A stretch of DNA of 64,000 nt from Candidatus Sysuiplasma superficiale (lineage in GTDB: Archaea > Thermoplasmatota > Thermoplasmata > Sysuiplasmatales > Sysuiplasmataceae): the NCBI GenBank assembly GCA_019720975.1, contig JAGVSJ010000001.1, forward strand, positions 163,736-227,735. The letters are read 5' to 3'. Under the pieces are notes generated by a model, which did no database searches, had not been told where the DNA came from, and saw nothing but the letters and a program-made list of their open reading frames with translations. This document shows, piece after piece, positions 17,390 through 26,817 of this stretch; the stretch's first letter is position 1, and every line of letters begins with the position of its first letter. Made by a program: the position numbers and the translations under genes.

Positions 17390-18133
17390 TCAGATCTTCC
17401 TGTCTGCCGCACGCTGGGCTCTGATAGCCTCTTCGATCGTCAGCTTCCCTTTTGCGACAGCTCTGGCGTAACTTCTAGAGATGGTCGTTTCACCGTCGCT
17501 TCTCAGTCTGCTGCGTCTCTGTATCTCCCTTATCTCCCCTTCAGATGGCGAAACCACAGGTTTATCCTTCACCCGTGTTCCGGGTGTCCGCCCTATGAGA
17601 GCCGCGGCTTCGCCATCCGAGCCGGCCATCCTGCTTGTCTTGCTCTCATCCACCATTTCAACATAAGCGCATGTAGACCATACAGAGCGCACTGTTCTGT
17701 CCCTGTTTGTGGGGTCGCCGTGACCTATCCGCACGACCACCTTCTCCTTTCCCAGTATCGATGATATGACGCGGGTGAATTGCGAGACAGCCTCAGGGGA
17801 CGGAGCGCTTGTTGCGACAATCCTTTTTCCAGAGGAATAGATGGCGACACCGGGTCTCGCTCCCGGATCCACTCCCACATATGCCACGCTGTTCCAGTCA
17901 ACAAGACCGTTCTGTATAAGCCATGCCCTCCTTGCCGTTTCCTCAGCCCCACCGTAAAGGGTGAAACGGTCCCCATCCATGATTATCTGTGAGCGGCCTT
18001 TCTTGACGATGACACCCCTCCCCGGGGGTACATCCCTCTCTGTGAGGAAATGAAGGTACGGCACGTCCAGTGACCTGAATATCTTTGAGACGTCGTAGGA
18101 AAACCTGAAGTCGTCTGAAACAATATATATCAC
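17390..18133 (-). CDS. RuvC/RNase H-fold protein of unknown function
   Basis: This 247-residue protein is not one I can name. The centre reads YVGVDPGARPGVAIY, the first strand and catalytic-type Asp of a RuvC/RNase H-like fold. Further acidic positions that could complete a site occur in VEMVDES and SDGEAAALIG. An N-terminal segment of about 85 residues (MIYIVSDDFRFSYDV onward) resembles the small domain that precedes the RuvC-like domain in archaeal DUF460-type proteins, and the C-terminus is basic and rich in Arg/Ser. A role in nucleic-acid processing is an inference. The neighbours, the mevalonate enzyme and GfcR, do not help. Confidence 0.6.
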   Translation of the reverse strand: MIYIVSDDFRFSYDVSKIFRSLDVPYLHFLTERDVPPGRGVIVKKGRSQIIMDGDRFTLYGGAEETARRAWLIQNGLVDWNSVAYVGVDPGARPGVAIYSSGKRIVATSAPSPEAVSQFTRVISSILGKEKVVVRIGHGDPTNRDRTVRSVWSTCAYVEMVDESKTSRMAGSDGEAAALIGRTPGTRVKDKPVVSPSEGEIREIQRRSRLRSDGETTISRSYARAVAKGKLTIEEAIRAQRAADRKI

Positions 18134-18271
18134 AGGACGGCAGGCCCCCCTGTCAAAGGTGTAAAAATTCTTTCTGCTATCTCTTCTCCGGAATCCGCAT
18201 GCGCACGTTCAGGGCAGGGAGGCACCACACTCCGCCATGGAATCACTTCACCAATTATTTAGCTCTGATTA

Positions 18272-18913
18272 TCATTTGTATGCGAATGACTTCAGTGGAC
18301 CGCCGCCCAGTATAGTTCCGCCGATTGATCGCGCCCTGACCATACCCCTGAGCGGTACACCGCCAATCTCGTTAAGGCTGCTCTTGTTTACCATCACGGC
18401 GGCGACAACGGCCCTGCCTCCTGCCTCGCTTATGTCACGTATCGCGCTCTCCATCGCGTGTCCCGTGGATAGCACATCGTCAATGACGGCAATGTTCTTG
18501 CCTTTTATGCCGGCATAGTTTGAGCTGAAGGCGCCGACTGAATTTCCCCTCTCGGACGGCGGTCTGTATACTATCAGTTCCTTTCCAAGAATGTCAGCAA
18601 CAGTGTAGGCAAAGAGAACACCGTTTATTGCTATGCCTGCAATGGCGTCTGCGGATAGGCTGCTCTTGGTGAGTTCCTCACTGACTATGTCCGCCATAAT
18701 TTCGGAGACAAGCCTGATCCTCTTCGGACTGATACCAACGGACCGCCAGCCGATCTTCACATCCGATGGCGGCAGCATGCCTTCCGAACCTTCCTCTATC
18801 AGATAATCAACTGTATCAGGGCTCAGATGAAGCTCGTCACCTATCTCCACTGTGTTCAGACCCTTTCTGTGGAGCTCTGTGGCCCTCCGTGCAAGTTCCC
18901 TGACGTCCACCAT
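18272..18913 (-). CDS. gfcR: GfcR-type regulator: HTH plus phosphoribosyltransferase-like domain
   Basis: This 213-residue protein joins an N-terminal helix-turn-helix of about 45 residues (GLNTVEIGDELHLSPDTVDYLI) to an orotate phosphoribosyltransferase-like domain. The PRPP-binding motif is IAVIDDVLSTGHA. GfcR proteins control central sugar metabolism in haloarchaea, and similar PyrE-like proteins are widespread in Euryarchaeota. Catalytic transferase activity is not expected. The frame extends to 18967, but the ATG at 18913 matches the family start MVDVRELARRA and is used. The gene ends near a TATA-bearing spacer and has no operon partner. Confidence 0.85.
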   Translation of the reverse strand: MVDVRELARRATELHRKGLNTVEIGDELHLSPDTVDYLIEEGSEGMLPPSDVKIGWRSVGISPKRIRLVSEIMADIVSEELTKSSLSADAIAGIAINGVLFAYTVADILGKELIVYRPPSERGNSVGAFSSNYAGIKGKNIAVIDDVLSTGHAMESAIRDISEAGGRAVVAAVMVNKSSLNEIGGVPLRGMVRARSIGGTILGGGPLKSFAYK

Positions 18914-19100
18914 ACCATCACCAGAGGATAATTCCCACGTGCATATATTAAGTGTGTTCGTGCACATGTGTGAACTGTCGCCGGGCAGGACACGCTGAAT
19001 GCAACACCAGTTTCGCAGACCTTGATGGAAAGAAGGCGTCGCACGTCATTTGCAGAAACAGCATAACTGATGCACCGGCAGGCTGAATTGCCGATAATCA

Positions 19101-19110
19101 AAATATAAAT
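19101..19110 (+). promoter_or_regulatory. TATA box of tRNA-His
   Basis: AAATATAAAT is centred about 32 bases before the first base of tRNA-His and is the strongest TATA-like element in this spacer. Confidence 0.6.
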
Positions 19111-19137
19111 AAGCCAACCAATTCAACGAATATGTGT

Positions 19138-19209
19138 GGCCGGGGTGGGGTAGCGGTATCCTGTGGGACTGTGGATCCCTAGACCCGGGTTCAACTCCCG
19201 GTCCCGGCC
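19138..19209 (+). tRNA. tRNA-His (GTG)
   Basis: The acceptor stem is GCCGGGG/TCCCGGC, the T arm is CCGGG-TTCAACT-CCCGG and the anticodon GTG is at 19171-19173 within the loop CTGTGGA. A G precedes position 1 (base 19138) and faces C73 (19209), so the extra G-1 that identifies tRNA-His is encoded. There is no intron and no encoded CCA. The first anticodon-stem pair looks mismatched (T-T), but the other four are sound. Confidence 0.95.
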
Positions 19210-19238
19210 CTCCATTCCTCTTCCACCCTCTATCCGCC

Positions 19239-20024
19239 CTACTTTCTCGGCTTTGGTTTCCTGAAATATATGAGTACGAAGAAGAAAGCGGCTATGATGA
19301 TGCCTGTGATGAGCAAATCATCGATCTCCACAAATGTGTTGCCTGGAATGTAGATTGTGAAACTCGTCTGTCGGGCACCGTTTGAGAAAAGCAACGTGCT
19401 GTTTGAATCAATGACAACAGTGACAGTGTGGGCACCGGGCGTATAGGAATAGGAAACCCAGTCAAATGTCACATTCACAGACGAATGGGCGGGAATGCTG
19501 ACCACCTGCGTAGCGACAAAGGAGCCGTCGACAAAGAGTGAGACGGGAACATTCCTTATGCCGGATGGACCGCTGTTGTATATCGGTACCCTGATGACCA
19601 CAGGATGGACAACCTTGATAAGGAAGGAAACTGACTTGTTCACAGTCACCCCTGGCGAGGAGAATGTTGCATTAACAGCGACTGTCATTATGCCCGCATC
19701 GGTCGTTGAAGTGATATTGACAGGGAATGAACCAGAGGAACTCTTCCCTGTGGAGGGTGAAACACTGGAACCGGTCACATTGGCTGAGTGTATAGTGGCC
19801 GTATAGCTGTAGTTGTAGGAGGCAGAGGTGGTTGGGCCGCCTGTTATGTTGATGTAATAGGTGTTTGTGCTTCCGTTGGCCACGATATCCGGTCCTGCAA
19901 GAGTGACAACAAGGGGAGGTGTTGATGCGTAAGCAGGTGTAGAGGCTGTCTGGACACCTGTGAGCAGAAAGAACGGAAGAAGCATGAGCGCTGCAATAAA
20001 GGAGGTGAGTGCACGTCTGTTCAT
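19239..20024 (-). CDS. Secreted CARDB-domain protein with C-terminal membrane anchor
   Basis: This 261-residue protein has a signal sequence (residues 1-30), two beta-sandwich segments, and a final hydrophobic span ending in a basic RKPKPRK tail. The second sandwich (VPIYNSGPSGIRNVPVSLF to DSNSTLLFSNG) is a CARDB cell-adhesion-type domain. About a dozen Asn-X-Ser/Thr sites are visible, so it is probably N-glycosylated. Its ATG overlaps the stop of the giant oligosaccharyltransferase gene by 4 bases. The two are therefore co-translated, which suggests a partner or accessory subunit of that enzyme; this is an inference. Confidence 0.75.
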   Translation of the reverse strand: MNRRALTSFIAALMLLPFFLLTGVQTASTPAYASTPPLVVTLAGPDIVANGSTNTYYINITGGPTTSASYNYSYTATIHSANVTGSSVSPSTGKSSSGSFPVNITSTTDAGIMTVAVNATFSSPGVTVNKSVSFLIKVVHPVVIRVPIYNSGPSGIRNVPVSLFVDGSFVATQVVSIPAHSSVNVTFDWVSYSYTPGAHTVTVVIDSNSTLLFSNGARQTSFTIYIPGNTFVEIDDLLITGIIIAAFFFVLIYFRKPKPRK

Positions 20025-23000
20025 CTTATCAGCCTCTTCTTCTTGGCCAGGTAAACATCAGCTATGATGAAAGCGGCGAGGAGGAATATGATCACGCCTC
20101 TCCTTGCAGTGAAGAGGGGCAGCGGAGAGGCGGATGCCCCATGACCGCTAACTCCAATCCCTGAGAGAGAAACAGTTGGGCTCGGAAGGCTTATCGGGAC
20201 TGACATGGAACTGGTCTGATTGGTGTTGGAGTTTACAACAGTGAAACCGATCGGTACCATGTTTGGCGTTGTTGAACTGTTGGCCGTCAGTGATATGGTT
20301 ATAGATTGATTCTGTCCCGGTCCAAGGGTGAATGTCGTTGAGCCGGAGGTGAATGGCCCGGATTCTGCTGTGGATATTCCGCCATTCCATCCCTCCTGCC
20401 GCAGTTCTGCATAGTTGCTTATCATTGCGGTGAACTCGGACTGTGAATTTCCTGTATTGAAAACCTGCAGATTCACCGCAAATACCCGTCCGGGCTGTTC
20501 GTACTGGTAGAAATCGAACTTGCTGTAGAATGTATAGGTTGGCGGAACAGAGAGTGTGACGGAGACGGTGCTGATGCTTGAAGGGGAATAGGGTGAATAT
20601 GCCTGCAGATAAACAGTACTGTTGCCTCCCGACACGCCCTGCGACGGATACAGCTCCGCTGTCACAGTGGCTGAGGAATTCAGGCCTGTGCCAAGGGTGA
20701 TGAGGGAGGGCGTGAACGAGCCGTACCATCCGCTCGTGGCAATTCTCAGTGCAAACGATGCAGGGACATCGCCAGTGTTTGTCAGCCTGAGGGTCACCCG
20801 GGAGAAACCTGAGACACCAGGCACTGCACTGTCCGATATGACAGACACAGACACCGAATAAACTGGTTTCAGATTGAGAACAATCGGGTTGAATATTGAA
20901 GATCGCAGAGACACATTTCCTTCGTATTCATAGACATATTTTGTTCCATAGGCTGTGTAAGAATAGGAAGAACTCAGCGAATAATTGCCTTCAGGCAGCG
21001 TTATGGAGTACAGACCGCCGGAAACAGGAACATTGAAATTCATGCCGTTCCCCTTTATATGAACGAAAGAAGGTGCTCTCCCTGTTCCTGCAACAGAAGC
21101 CGTTCCACTGATATTGTATGAAGGCAGGAGTGTCTGGTTCATCTCAAGTGACTGACCGGCCGTCAGATATACGGTTGTATAATTAGAACCAAGCGGATTC
21201 AGCGAAACTGTGTTTACTGCATATTCACCAGGAACAAGCGAAATGTTGTAATAACCCTGCGATGTCGTTGACACGGTCTCATTTTCACCGCCGTTCACGG
21301 CGGCAAAACGTATGGTTGACATGACACCCTTACCGTAATAGGAGAAGACATAGCCGCTTAGATGTGCATTATCCGGCATTTCCACTGTGTCTACCCTGAC
21401 ATTCATAGCGGATGAAAGCGTCACTGTCACATTTCCATAATAGACGACATAGGCTGTCTTTCCTGAAATCACAGTGGTTGTTGGATATGTGACATTGACA
21501 ACATATGTCCCGGCAGGCAGTGAAACAGCGAATCTTCCGTCAGGGCTCAAAGCTGCGGTGACGCTTGCATCGTTGCTCGCAAGTGTGACGGTGACGGTTT
21601 CTGAGGACAGTTCGGTGCCATTGTAATAGGCCGCACCAGTTAGGTTGTATGCATAACCCAACTTGAGGGAAACTGGCGTGGCTCCTGATACACCGAACTT
21701 GTCGAGCTGTGCAAAGACGCTCCCTGAGACGGATGAGTAAGCATAGAGCGTGTAAACTCCCGCAGGTACGTACAATGCTGTGCCGGATGAGAAATGACTT
21801 TCAGCGATCGGTTGTGAAAGTGAACTGCTGAAAACGTCCAGCCTTGTGAGAGACACATTGTTTCCAACGCCTGATCCTGACGGATAGGTAAAAGTGACAG
21901 TGACGTTGTACAGCGTCTCGACAGAGATATTGGAATACTGAGGTGTTCCAACAGGAACAGATATGACGGACGGGGCCCCGACTTCATACTCGGTCGTGGA
22001 GTTGCTGTAATTGGAGATGGATATATGGTAAGTGCCTGGAAGCAGTAAAGCCTGATAGATTCCATTGTTCACTGTGAAGTTATACTGAACTGCCGGATCG
22101 GAAACAGAGGTGAATGTGACTTCGGCTCCGGCTGGCAGGACAGTGGCTTTATCTATTGCGCCGCTGACAGGCACAGGCACAGGAGACATTGTAAGATCGT
22201 TCGAAACAGGAGACGACGGTCCCAGTGTGAACGTGGAGGAATACATACCGAAGGCTGAAACATTCAACCCGTAACTGATTCCCTGCGGCAGGTAGAATGA
22301 ATAGTTTCCGGAAAGGCCGCTGTAATAGACATAAGGAATGCCGTTGTAGTACAGTGTCAAGCGAGCGCCAGCTATGTAACTGTTCGTGCCCGAAGAGATA
22401 AAGCCAACCTGTCCATCGAAGAGCCTCGATGTCACCTCATGCATGTCCATCCTCACCCCGGAGGTGGAAAGTGTGACCTGACTGAGGTAAGAACCGGTTG
22501 CCGTGGAAACCCAAAGGTTATATGTGCCGGCTGGAAGCGGCACGGAGTAGTTACCTCTGCTGTCTGCATAGACACTCAACGAAGAGTTTCCGCTCTGAAC
22601 ATAAATGTGAGCAAATGATGCCGGTGCACCGTTCGACTCAAAAATGGTTCCTGACAGTGTCGAAGAAGGTGAAAGGGTAAGCGAAAGCATGCTGTGATGG
22701 CCCACGTAAGCATCAAGGGATGTCAGTAGGACACTCTGGAGGGAGTCCCTATAATAAACGCTGTAAAGTGTGTAGTTTCCAGACCCTATGACAGCACTGA
22801 AAAACCCGTTTGAATCTGTCCTGACGACGAAAGGCTGCATGCCCGGTTCATTGCTGTAGAAATAGATGGTTGCAAAAGGTGCAGGCACCCCACCGGGCAA
22901 ATAGACAGTCCCACTCACAGGGACTGAAGGCGACGCAACAATATTTACCGCTGTCGTGTTGAGAGACCGCACATGGATATGGTAGAATGGAGAAACAGTG

Positions 23001-26000
23001 CTGCCCGAAACAGAGAGTGTGTAATTGCCAGGAAGCAGCTGATGGAAAGTATATGAGCCGTTGGATGCCGTCGTTTCAACTGAGGAATAGCCGTTCCTTG
23101 TACCTTGTATGGTCACCTTTGCCCCTGCATCGGGAGAACCGTCAGGCAGCAGAACTGTCCCGGATGCGACACCGGGATACACCGGTATATTCTGAGTGGT
23201 GTTAGTGGAATAACTCACCGTGGTGATGTTCTGAGTTGGTATCGTGGAGTTGTCCTTCACTATGTAGAACTGATACTGCCCGGGAAGAATTGAGCTGAAG
23301 TCGTAGTGGCCGTCGGAAGCGCTTGTATTGTAGGCAAGGCCGGTTGTTGTGTTGACAATTCTGACAGTGACGTTTGTCAGAAGAGTGCTGAGGCCAGGAG
23401 TGTATGTGCCTGATCTGCTGCTGTCGAAGAAGACATATCCGTTGATCGAGGTGGTATTAAGCGTGAACGGTTTCGCGAGTATATTGAACGCCGGGAATCC
23501 GGTTGTGACATTGATGTTTGGGTACCGCATTGCTTCCGCGTAACTGACATTGTATGTCTGTTCTCCAACAACCTGACCTATACCGGCAACCACCGAGGAA
23601 GGTGAGCTGAGCTGGCCAGTGGAAAATACAACCGTGTCATTTCCCGGCGGGGCAATAAGAGAATAGCGTCCCTGACTGTTCGTGTAAACTATCTCATGTG
23701 GTATTCCCCATTCATCAAGTATGGTTGCACGAACGCCAGACGCTGGCTGTCCGTTAGGATACGTGACAGTGCCGTTAATGTAGGCCCCCGGATAATATTC
23801 CATAATGACTATACCGTTACCATAATCGCTCTGAGGACTCAGGTCCACAGTGTAATTCTGATTATTCGGATCCTGTTTCAGCAGTTTAAGGGCGGTTGAT
23901 ACGTCTATGGCCCTCCAGGCATTGGGGTGGTATTTCACATACTGTATCGGATAGGGATTGTAATACGCCGTTCTGTAAGCCATGAAGAAGTGTGACATCA
24001 TCCATCCAGGCAGCGGCTGCAGGTTCTGAAGAGAGGGGTCTGAAAGGAAACTTCCGGAGAGGCCGGGAAATCCGCCAATGGCCTGGTGCGTCAGGTCATA
24101 AGCGCTGTATCCCATGAAAAATCTGTAAAGTGTCATATTGTAGAAGAGAGGCTGATAATTGATCGAGTAACTTACAACCTGCGTGTTAGGAGGAATGCTC
24201 TGAAGGGGATAGTTGACACCTGTGCTCGATGTGGCATTTATGGTGTAGTAGTCATAGGGTATGTTGTAAACCGTTGGACCTGCCATTGGCCTTCCTCCGA
24301 GGAGGGCAGGGGCGTAGAACACCCCCGTGTCAGTTGCGCTGAAAGGGAAAAGCCTTGCATCAACAGAGAAATAACCGATGTAGTAGTGTGTCATCTGCGA
24401 GAGTTGCTGATACAGGTTAACAGTGTTGTTGAGTCCAATCTTCGAAATTGTGGCCATGAGGACAGCCCACATTACATTTGGAGGTGCAACGTTTGAAGCA
24501 AACGGTCCGTAAATCTGCGGGTTCGCGAGTACTGTCCGGGTGAATTGTGCGGGATCCCTGTAAACAGACTCTATATAGCTGCTGTTGAGTCCGTACCCCT
24601 GAAGTGTGGATGTTATGTTCCGTGGCAACGATCCACCGTCATGGACGTAAACGCCGTACATTACCCTCGCTGAAAGGAGGGCAATGAGCTGTGTCTCATT
24701 CTGGCTGAACAGTACGGCCGAGGCGAAGTGATAGCCCTGCTGGAAATCATCAGCTACGGCAGGAACCTCGGCCTTTGTTATTGAGGCACTTCCGTAGTCC
24801 CACCAGCTCAGGTATGCAGGCCTGTCATAGGCCGGTGTTATGTTCTTATTCTGCTCATACAACCACTGCCACGCTGCGGGGAAGTAGTCGTTGATTGTTG
24901 AAAGACTGTAGCCAAACGCTCCGAAATAATATGTGGAGCTTCCATTGTTTGTGTATCCTGTCGGCCGGAGGAAAGATGGAAGTATATCATAGACCTGCGT
25001 GTTGAGCTGTTCCTTCAATGTTGTCGGCGTGGCAGCATCGATACCCGACCAGACAAGGGGGAGAATGACTATGGATACAATCAGGAACAGTGCTATTATG
25101 TGTTTCAGCTTGACGCTCTTCTTTGTGCCGCTCCAGTTTATCCCGTATGTCTGATACCCCTTCTTCACCTCACCGAAATTAGTCCACCTTATGAAGGATA
25201 CCAGACCCTTTCCACCGAGTATGACAAAGACAGTCGTAGCGTCAAGGATGAACCTCACCGTTGTGACTGCCATGAAAACTGCGAGTATGGACCAGACAAC
25301 AAAAAGTGTCATCGCATCCGATATCTTCCTCCTGGAAATGTAGAAAATGTATGCAAGCTCAGCGAACGCAATGAAGAATATCGAACCGCCGAGAGAGAGA
25401 GCAAGCAGACTGAATGGCGGGGCAAGTGCCTCAGCAATGGTTGTGTAAACTGTTGTCTTTATGAAATAACTCTGTGCTGTGAAGATGTATCCGACAATCA
25501 CATGTATTATGTGCCTGTCCAGAACCTCAGCTCCGGCAAGAATGACTCCGACACCGACAAGTATGGCAACTATCAGTGTGAGCCAGGGCACATCTCTCGC
25601 CACGGTGTAAACAGCACCGAGAACAACCGTACCCGCAAAGAATGCCACAGCGACAATATACCACGGATAAATGTGCTGGCCCAGGAAGTAAATCGGAAGG
25701 GAGAAGACAAGGAGTGAGAGACTGACAACGAGCCAGATTGCGGAAAGTGCGAGGGTGTCCCTGTTTTTGAATTTGTAGATGAAGGACTGAACGAGATAGA
25801 AAACAGATATTATAACAAGCAGGTAAGAAAATCCCTCCCAGGCGTTTGCTATCGACGCGAGGACTATTCCGGCCATCAGTGCGTATGTCAGCGATCTTTT
25901 GTTGTTCTGGAAATAATTCTTAAGACCGCTCTTTATCGAATAAAAATCAGGAAGAATAGATCCCTTCCTGTTCCATCTCTCCACCCACCTCACGCCGTTC

Positions 26001-26671
26001 ACAGTATTCAAGGAGCGGAAGAGGAAGAAGAAGAGGAGAGCGGTCATCATCAGTATAAACGGATCGTGAACGCCGAAGCCGACAGTGCTTTCAGAGACTA
26101 TTGACGGCATGAAGGCCATTAGGCCCGCAGCAAATATTCCGGTATACTTGTCAAACAGCTCCTTCCCAAGATAATAAGCAATGATGATTGAGATCACGCC
26201 GGAAAGCGCAGACATCATCACATAAGCTGCTACCCCGGCGGAGAGTTTTCCCGAATAAATCGATGTGATGAGCGGCAAATGAAAGAGGAAGGATATCACC
26301 CATGCTCCCATTACCGTTGTCCAGACATAGAATGGAAGGAACGGATTCCTGGCACCGAGCGGATAGTTAAGTAGAGGATCAAATTCAAGCTGATGACCGG
26401 TGACAAGTGCGTACCGGAGAACCCTGAAGTAATAGTCGGCGTCAGACCCTCCTGAAAGCCCCGGATAACCTCCAGCTATGGCCTGTGAAAAATCAAAATA
26501 AATACGCAGGTAGGCGCCCAGCATAACGAAAAATGCAAGGACGCCTACAGTTCTCCAGTCAATTCTTGCCAGCACAGAGTAGAGCTTCGAACCGCCTTTG
26601 CGCTGCGTTTCGGCGCCGGCGGAACCATCCGAGTATGACTTCCTTGGAGCAGTATTGATATTATCAGACAT
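20021..26671 (-). CDS. aglB: Giant AglB/STT3 oligosaccharyltransferase with extracellular beta-domain array
   Basis: The first ~560 residues (numbered from the upstream Met at 26716) are the multi-span GT-C catalytic module. It has the metal-binding DxD in GGSDADYYF (about 92-94), a second acidic site in GVHDPF, and the archaeal TIxE motif TIAE (about 426). The soluble catalytic domain carries WWDYG at about 638-642. These features define archaeal N-glycosylation enzymes. Typical AglB proteins end near 950 residues; here another ~1,200 follow. They form about ten carboxypeptidase-regulatory-like beta domains (VSGTVYLPGGVPAPFA, LSGTIFESNGAPASFA and similar), then two NEW3-like domains, and a last membrane span before KKKRLIR. 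The ATG at 26671 is preferred because the TATA box is at 26721-26730. Confidence 0.9.
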   Translation of the reverse strand: MSDNINTAPRKSYSDGSAGAETQRKGGSKLYSVLARIDWRTVGVLAFFVMLGAYLRIYFDFSQAIAGGYPGLSGGSDADYYFRVLRYALVTGHQLEFDPLLNYPLGARNPFLPFYVWTTVMGAWVISFLFHLPLITSIYSGKLSAGVAAYVMMSALSGVISIIIAYYLGKELFDKYTGIFAAGLMAFMPSIVSESTVGFGVHDPFILMMTALLFFFLFRSLNTVNGVRWVERWNRKGSILPDFYSIKSGLKNYFQNNKRSLTYALMAGIVLASIANAWEGFSYLLVIISVFYLVQSFIYKFKNRDTLALSAIWLVVSLSLLVFSLPIYFLGQHIYPWYIVAVAFFAGTVVLGAVYTVARDVPWLTLIVAILVGVGVILAGAEVLDRHIIHVIVGYIFTAQSYFIKTTVYTTIAEALAPPFSLLALSLGGSIFFIAFAELAYIFYISRRKISDAMTLFVVWSILAVFMAVTTVRFILDATTVFVILGGKGLVSFIRWTNFGEVKKGYQTYGINWSGTKKSVKLKHIIALFLIVSIVILPLVWSGIDAATPTTLKEQLNTQVYDILPSFLRPTGYTNNGSSTYYFGAFGYSLSTINDYFPAAWQWLYEQNKNITPAYDRPAYLSWWDYGSASITKAEVPAVADDFQQGYHFASAVLFSQNETQLIALLSARVMYGVYVHDGGSLPRNITSTLQGYGLNSSYIESVYRDPAQFTRTVLANPQIYGPFASNVAPPNVMWAVLMATISKIGLNNTVNLYQQLSQMTHYYIGYFSVDARLFPFSATDTGVFYAPALLGGRPMAGPTVYNIPYDYYTINATSSTGVNYPLQSIPPNTQVVSYSINYQPLFYNMTLYRFFMGYSAYDLTHQAIGGFPGLSGSFLSDPSLQNLQPLPGWMMSHFFMAYRTAYYNPYPIQYVKYHPNAWRAIDVSTALKLLKQDPNNQNYTVDLSPQSDYGNGIVIMEYYPGAYINGTVTYPNGQPASGVRATILDEWGIPHEIVYTNSQGRYSLIAPPGNDTVVFSTGQLSSPSSVVAGIGQVVGEQTYNVSYAEAMRYPNINVTTGFPAFNILAKPFTLNTTSINGYVFFDSSRSGTYTPGLSTLLTNVTVRIVNTTTGLAYNTSASDGHYDFSSILPGQYQFYIVKDNSTIPTQNITTVSYSTNTTQNIPVYPGVASGTVLLPDGSPDAGAKVTIQGTRNGYSSVETTASNGSYTFHQLLPGNYTLSVSGSTVSPFYHIHVRSLNTTAVNIVASPSVPVSGTVYLPGGVPAPFATIYFYSNEPGMQPFVVRTDSNGFFSAVIGSGNYTLYSVYYRDSLQSVLLTSLDAYVGHHSMLSLTLSPSSTLSGTIFESNGAPASFAHIYVQSGNSSLSVYADSRGNYSVPLPAGTYNLWVSTATGSYLSQVTLSTSGVRMDMHEVTSRLFDGQVGFISSGTNSYIAGARLTLYYNGIPYVYYSGLSGNYSFYLPQGISYGLNVSAFGMYSSTFTLGPSSPVSNDLTMSPVPVPVSGAIDKATVLPAGAEVTFTSVSDPAVQYNFTVNNGIYQALLLPGTYHISISNYSNSTTEYEVGAPSVISVPVGTPQYSNISVETLYNVTVTFTYPSGSGVGNNVSLTRLDVFSSSLSQPIAESHFSSGTALYVPAGVYTLYAYSSVSGSVFAQLDKFGVSGATPVSLKLGYAYNLTGAAYYNGTELSSETVTVTLASNDASVTAALSPDGRFAVSLPAGTYVVNVTYPTTTVISGKTAYVVYYGNVTVTLSSAMNVRVDTVEMPDNAHLSGYVFSYYGKGVMSTIRFAAVNGGENETVSTTSQGYYNISLVPGEYAVNTVSLNPLGSNYTTVYLTAGQSLEMNQTLLPSYNISGTASVAGTGRAPSFVHIKGNGMNFNVPVSGGLYSITLPEGNYSLSSSYSYTAYGTKYVYEYEGNVSLRSSIFNPIVLNLKPVYSVSVSVISDSAVPGVSGFSRVTLRLTNTGDVPASFALRIATSGWYGSFTPSLITLGTGLNSSATVTAELYPSQGVSGGNSTVYLQAYSPYSPSSISTVSVTLSVPPTYTFYSKFDFYQYEQPGRVFAVNLQVFNTGNSQSEFTAMISNYAELRQEGWNGGISTAESGPFTSGSTTFTLGPGQNQSITISLTANSSTTPNMVPIGFTVVNSNTNQTSSMSVPISLPSPTVSLSGIGVSGHGASASPLPLFTARRGVIIFLLAAFIIADVYLAKKKRLIR

Positions 26672-26720
26672 CTGTACAAGCACGACCGATGCATTATTTT
26701 TGCTCAGTAGTATCAATTGC

Positions 26721-26730
26721 TATTTAAGTG
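26721..26730 (-). promoter_or_regulatory. TATA box of aglB
   Basis: CACTTAAATA on the minus strand would start transcription near 26697-26700. This lies downstream of the first in-frame ATG (26716) and upstream of the ATG at 26671, so it decides the start used for aglB. Confidence 0.5.
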
Positions 26731-26817
26731 TTGCACGCATAAGATATGGGCGTCCTGCTTACCTACAACGATTCAATCCGGTGGCGCTTACCACAGAACA
26801 GACAGGGGGGTGTCCAT

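Noticed and set aside
25100..25717. Plus-strand frame of 205 codons inside aglB
   Set aside because: It lies wholly opposite the strongly conserved oligosaccharyltransferase and has no family motif, start signal or conservation; it is a shadow of the real gene.
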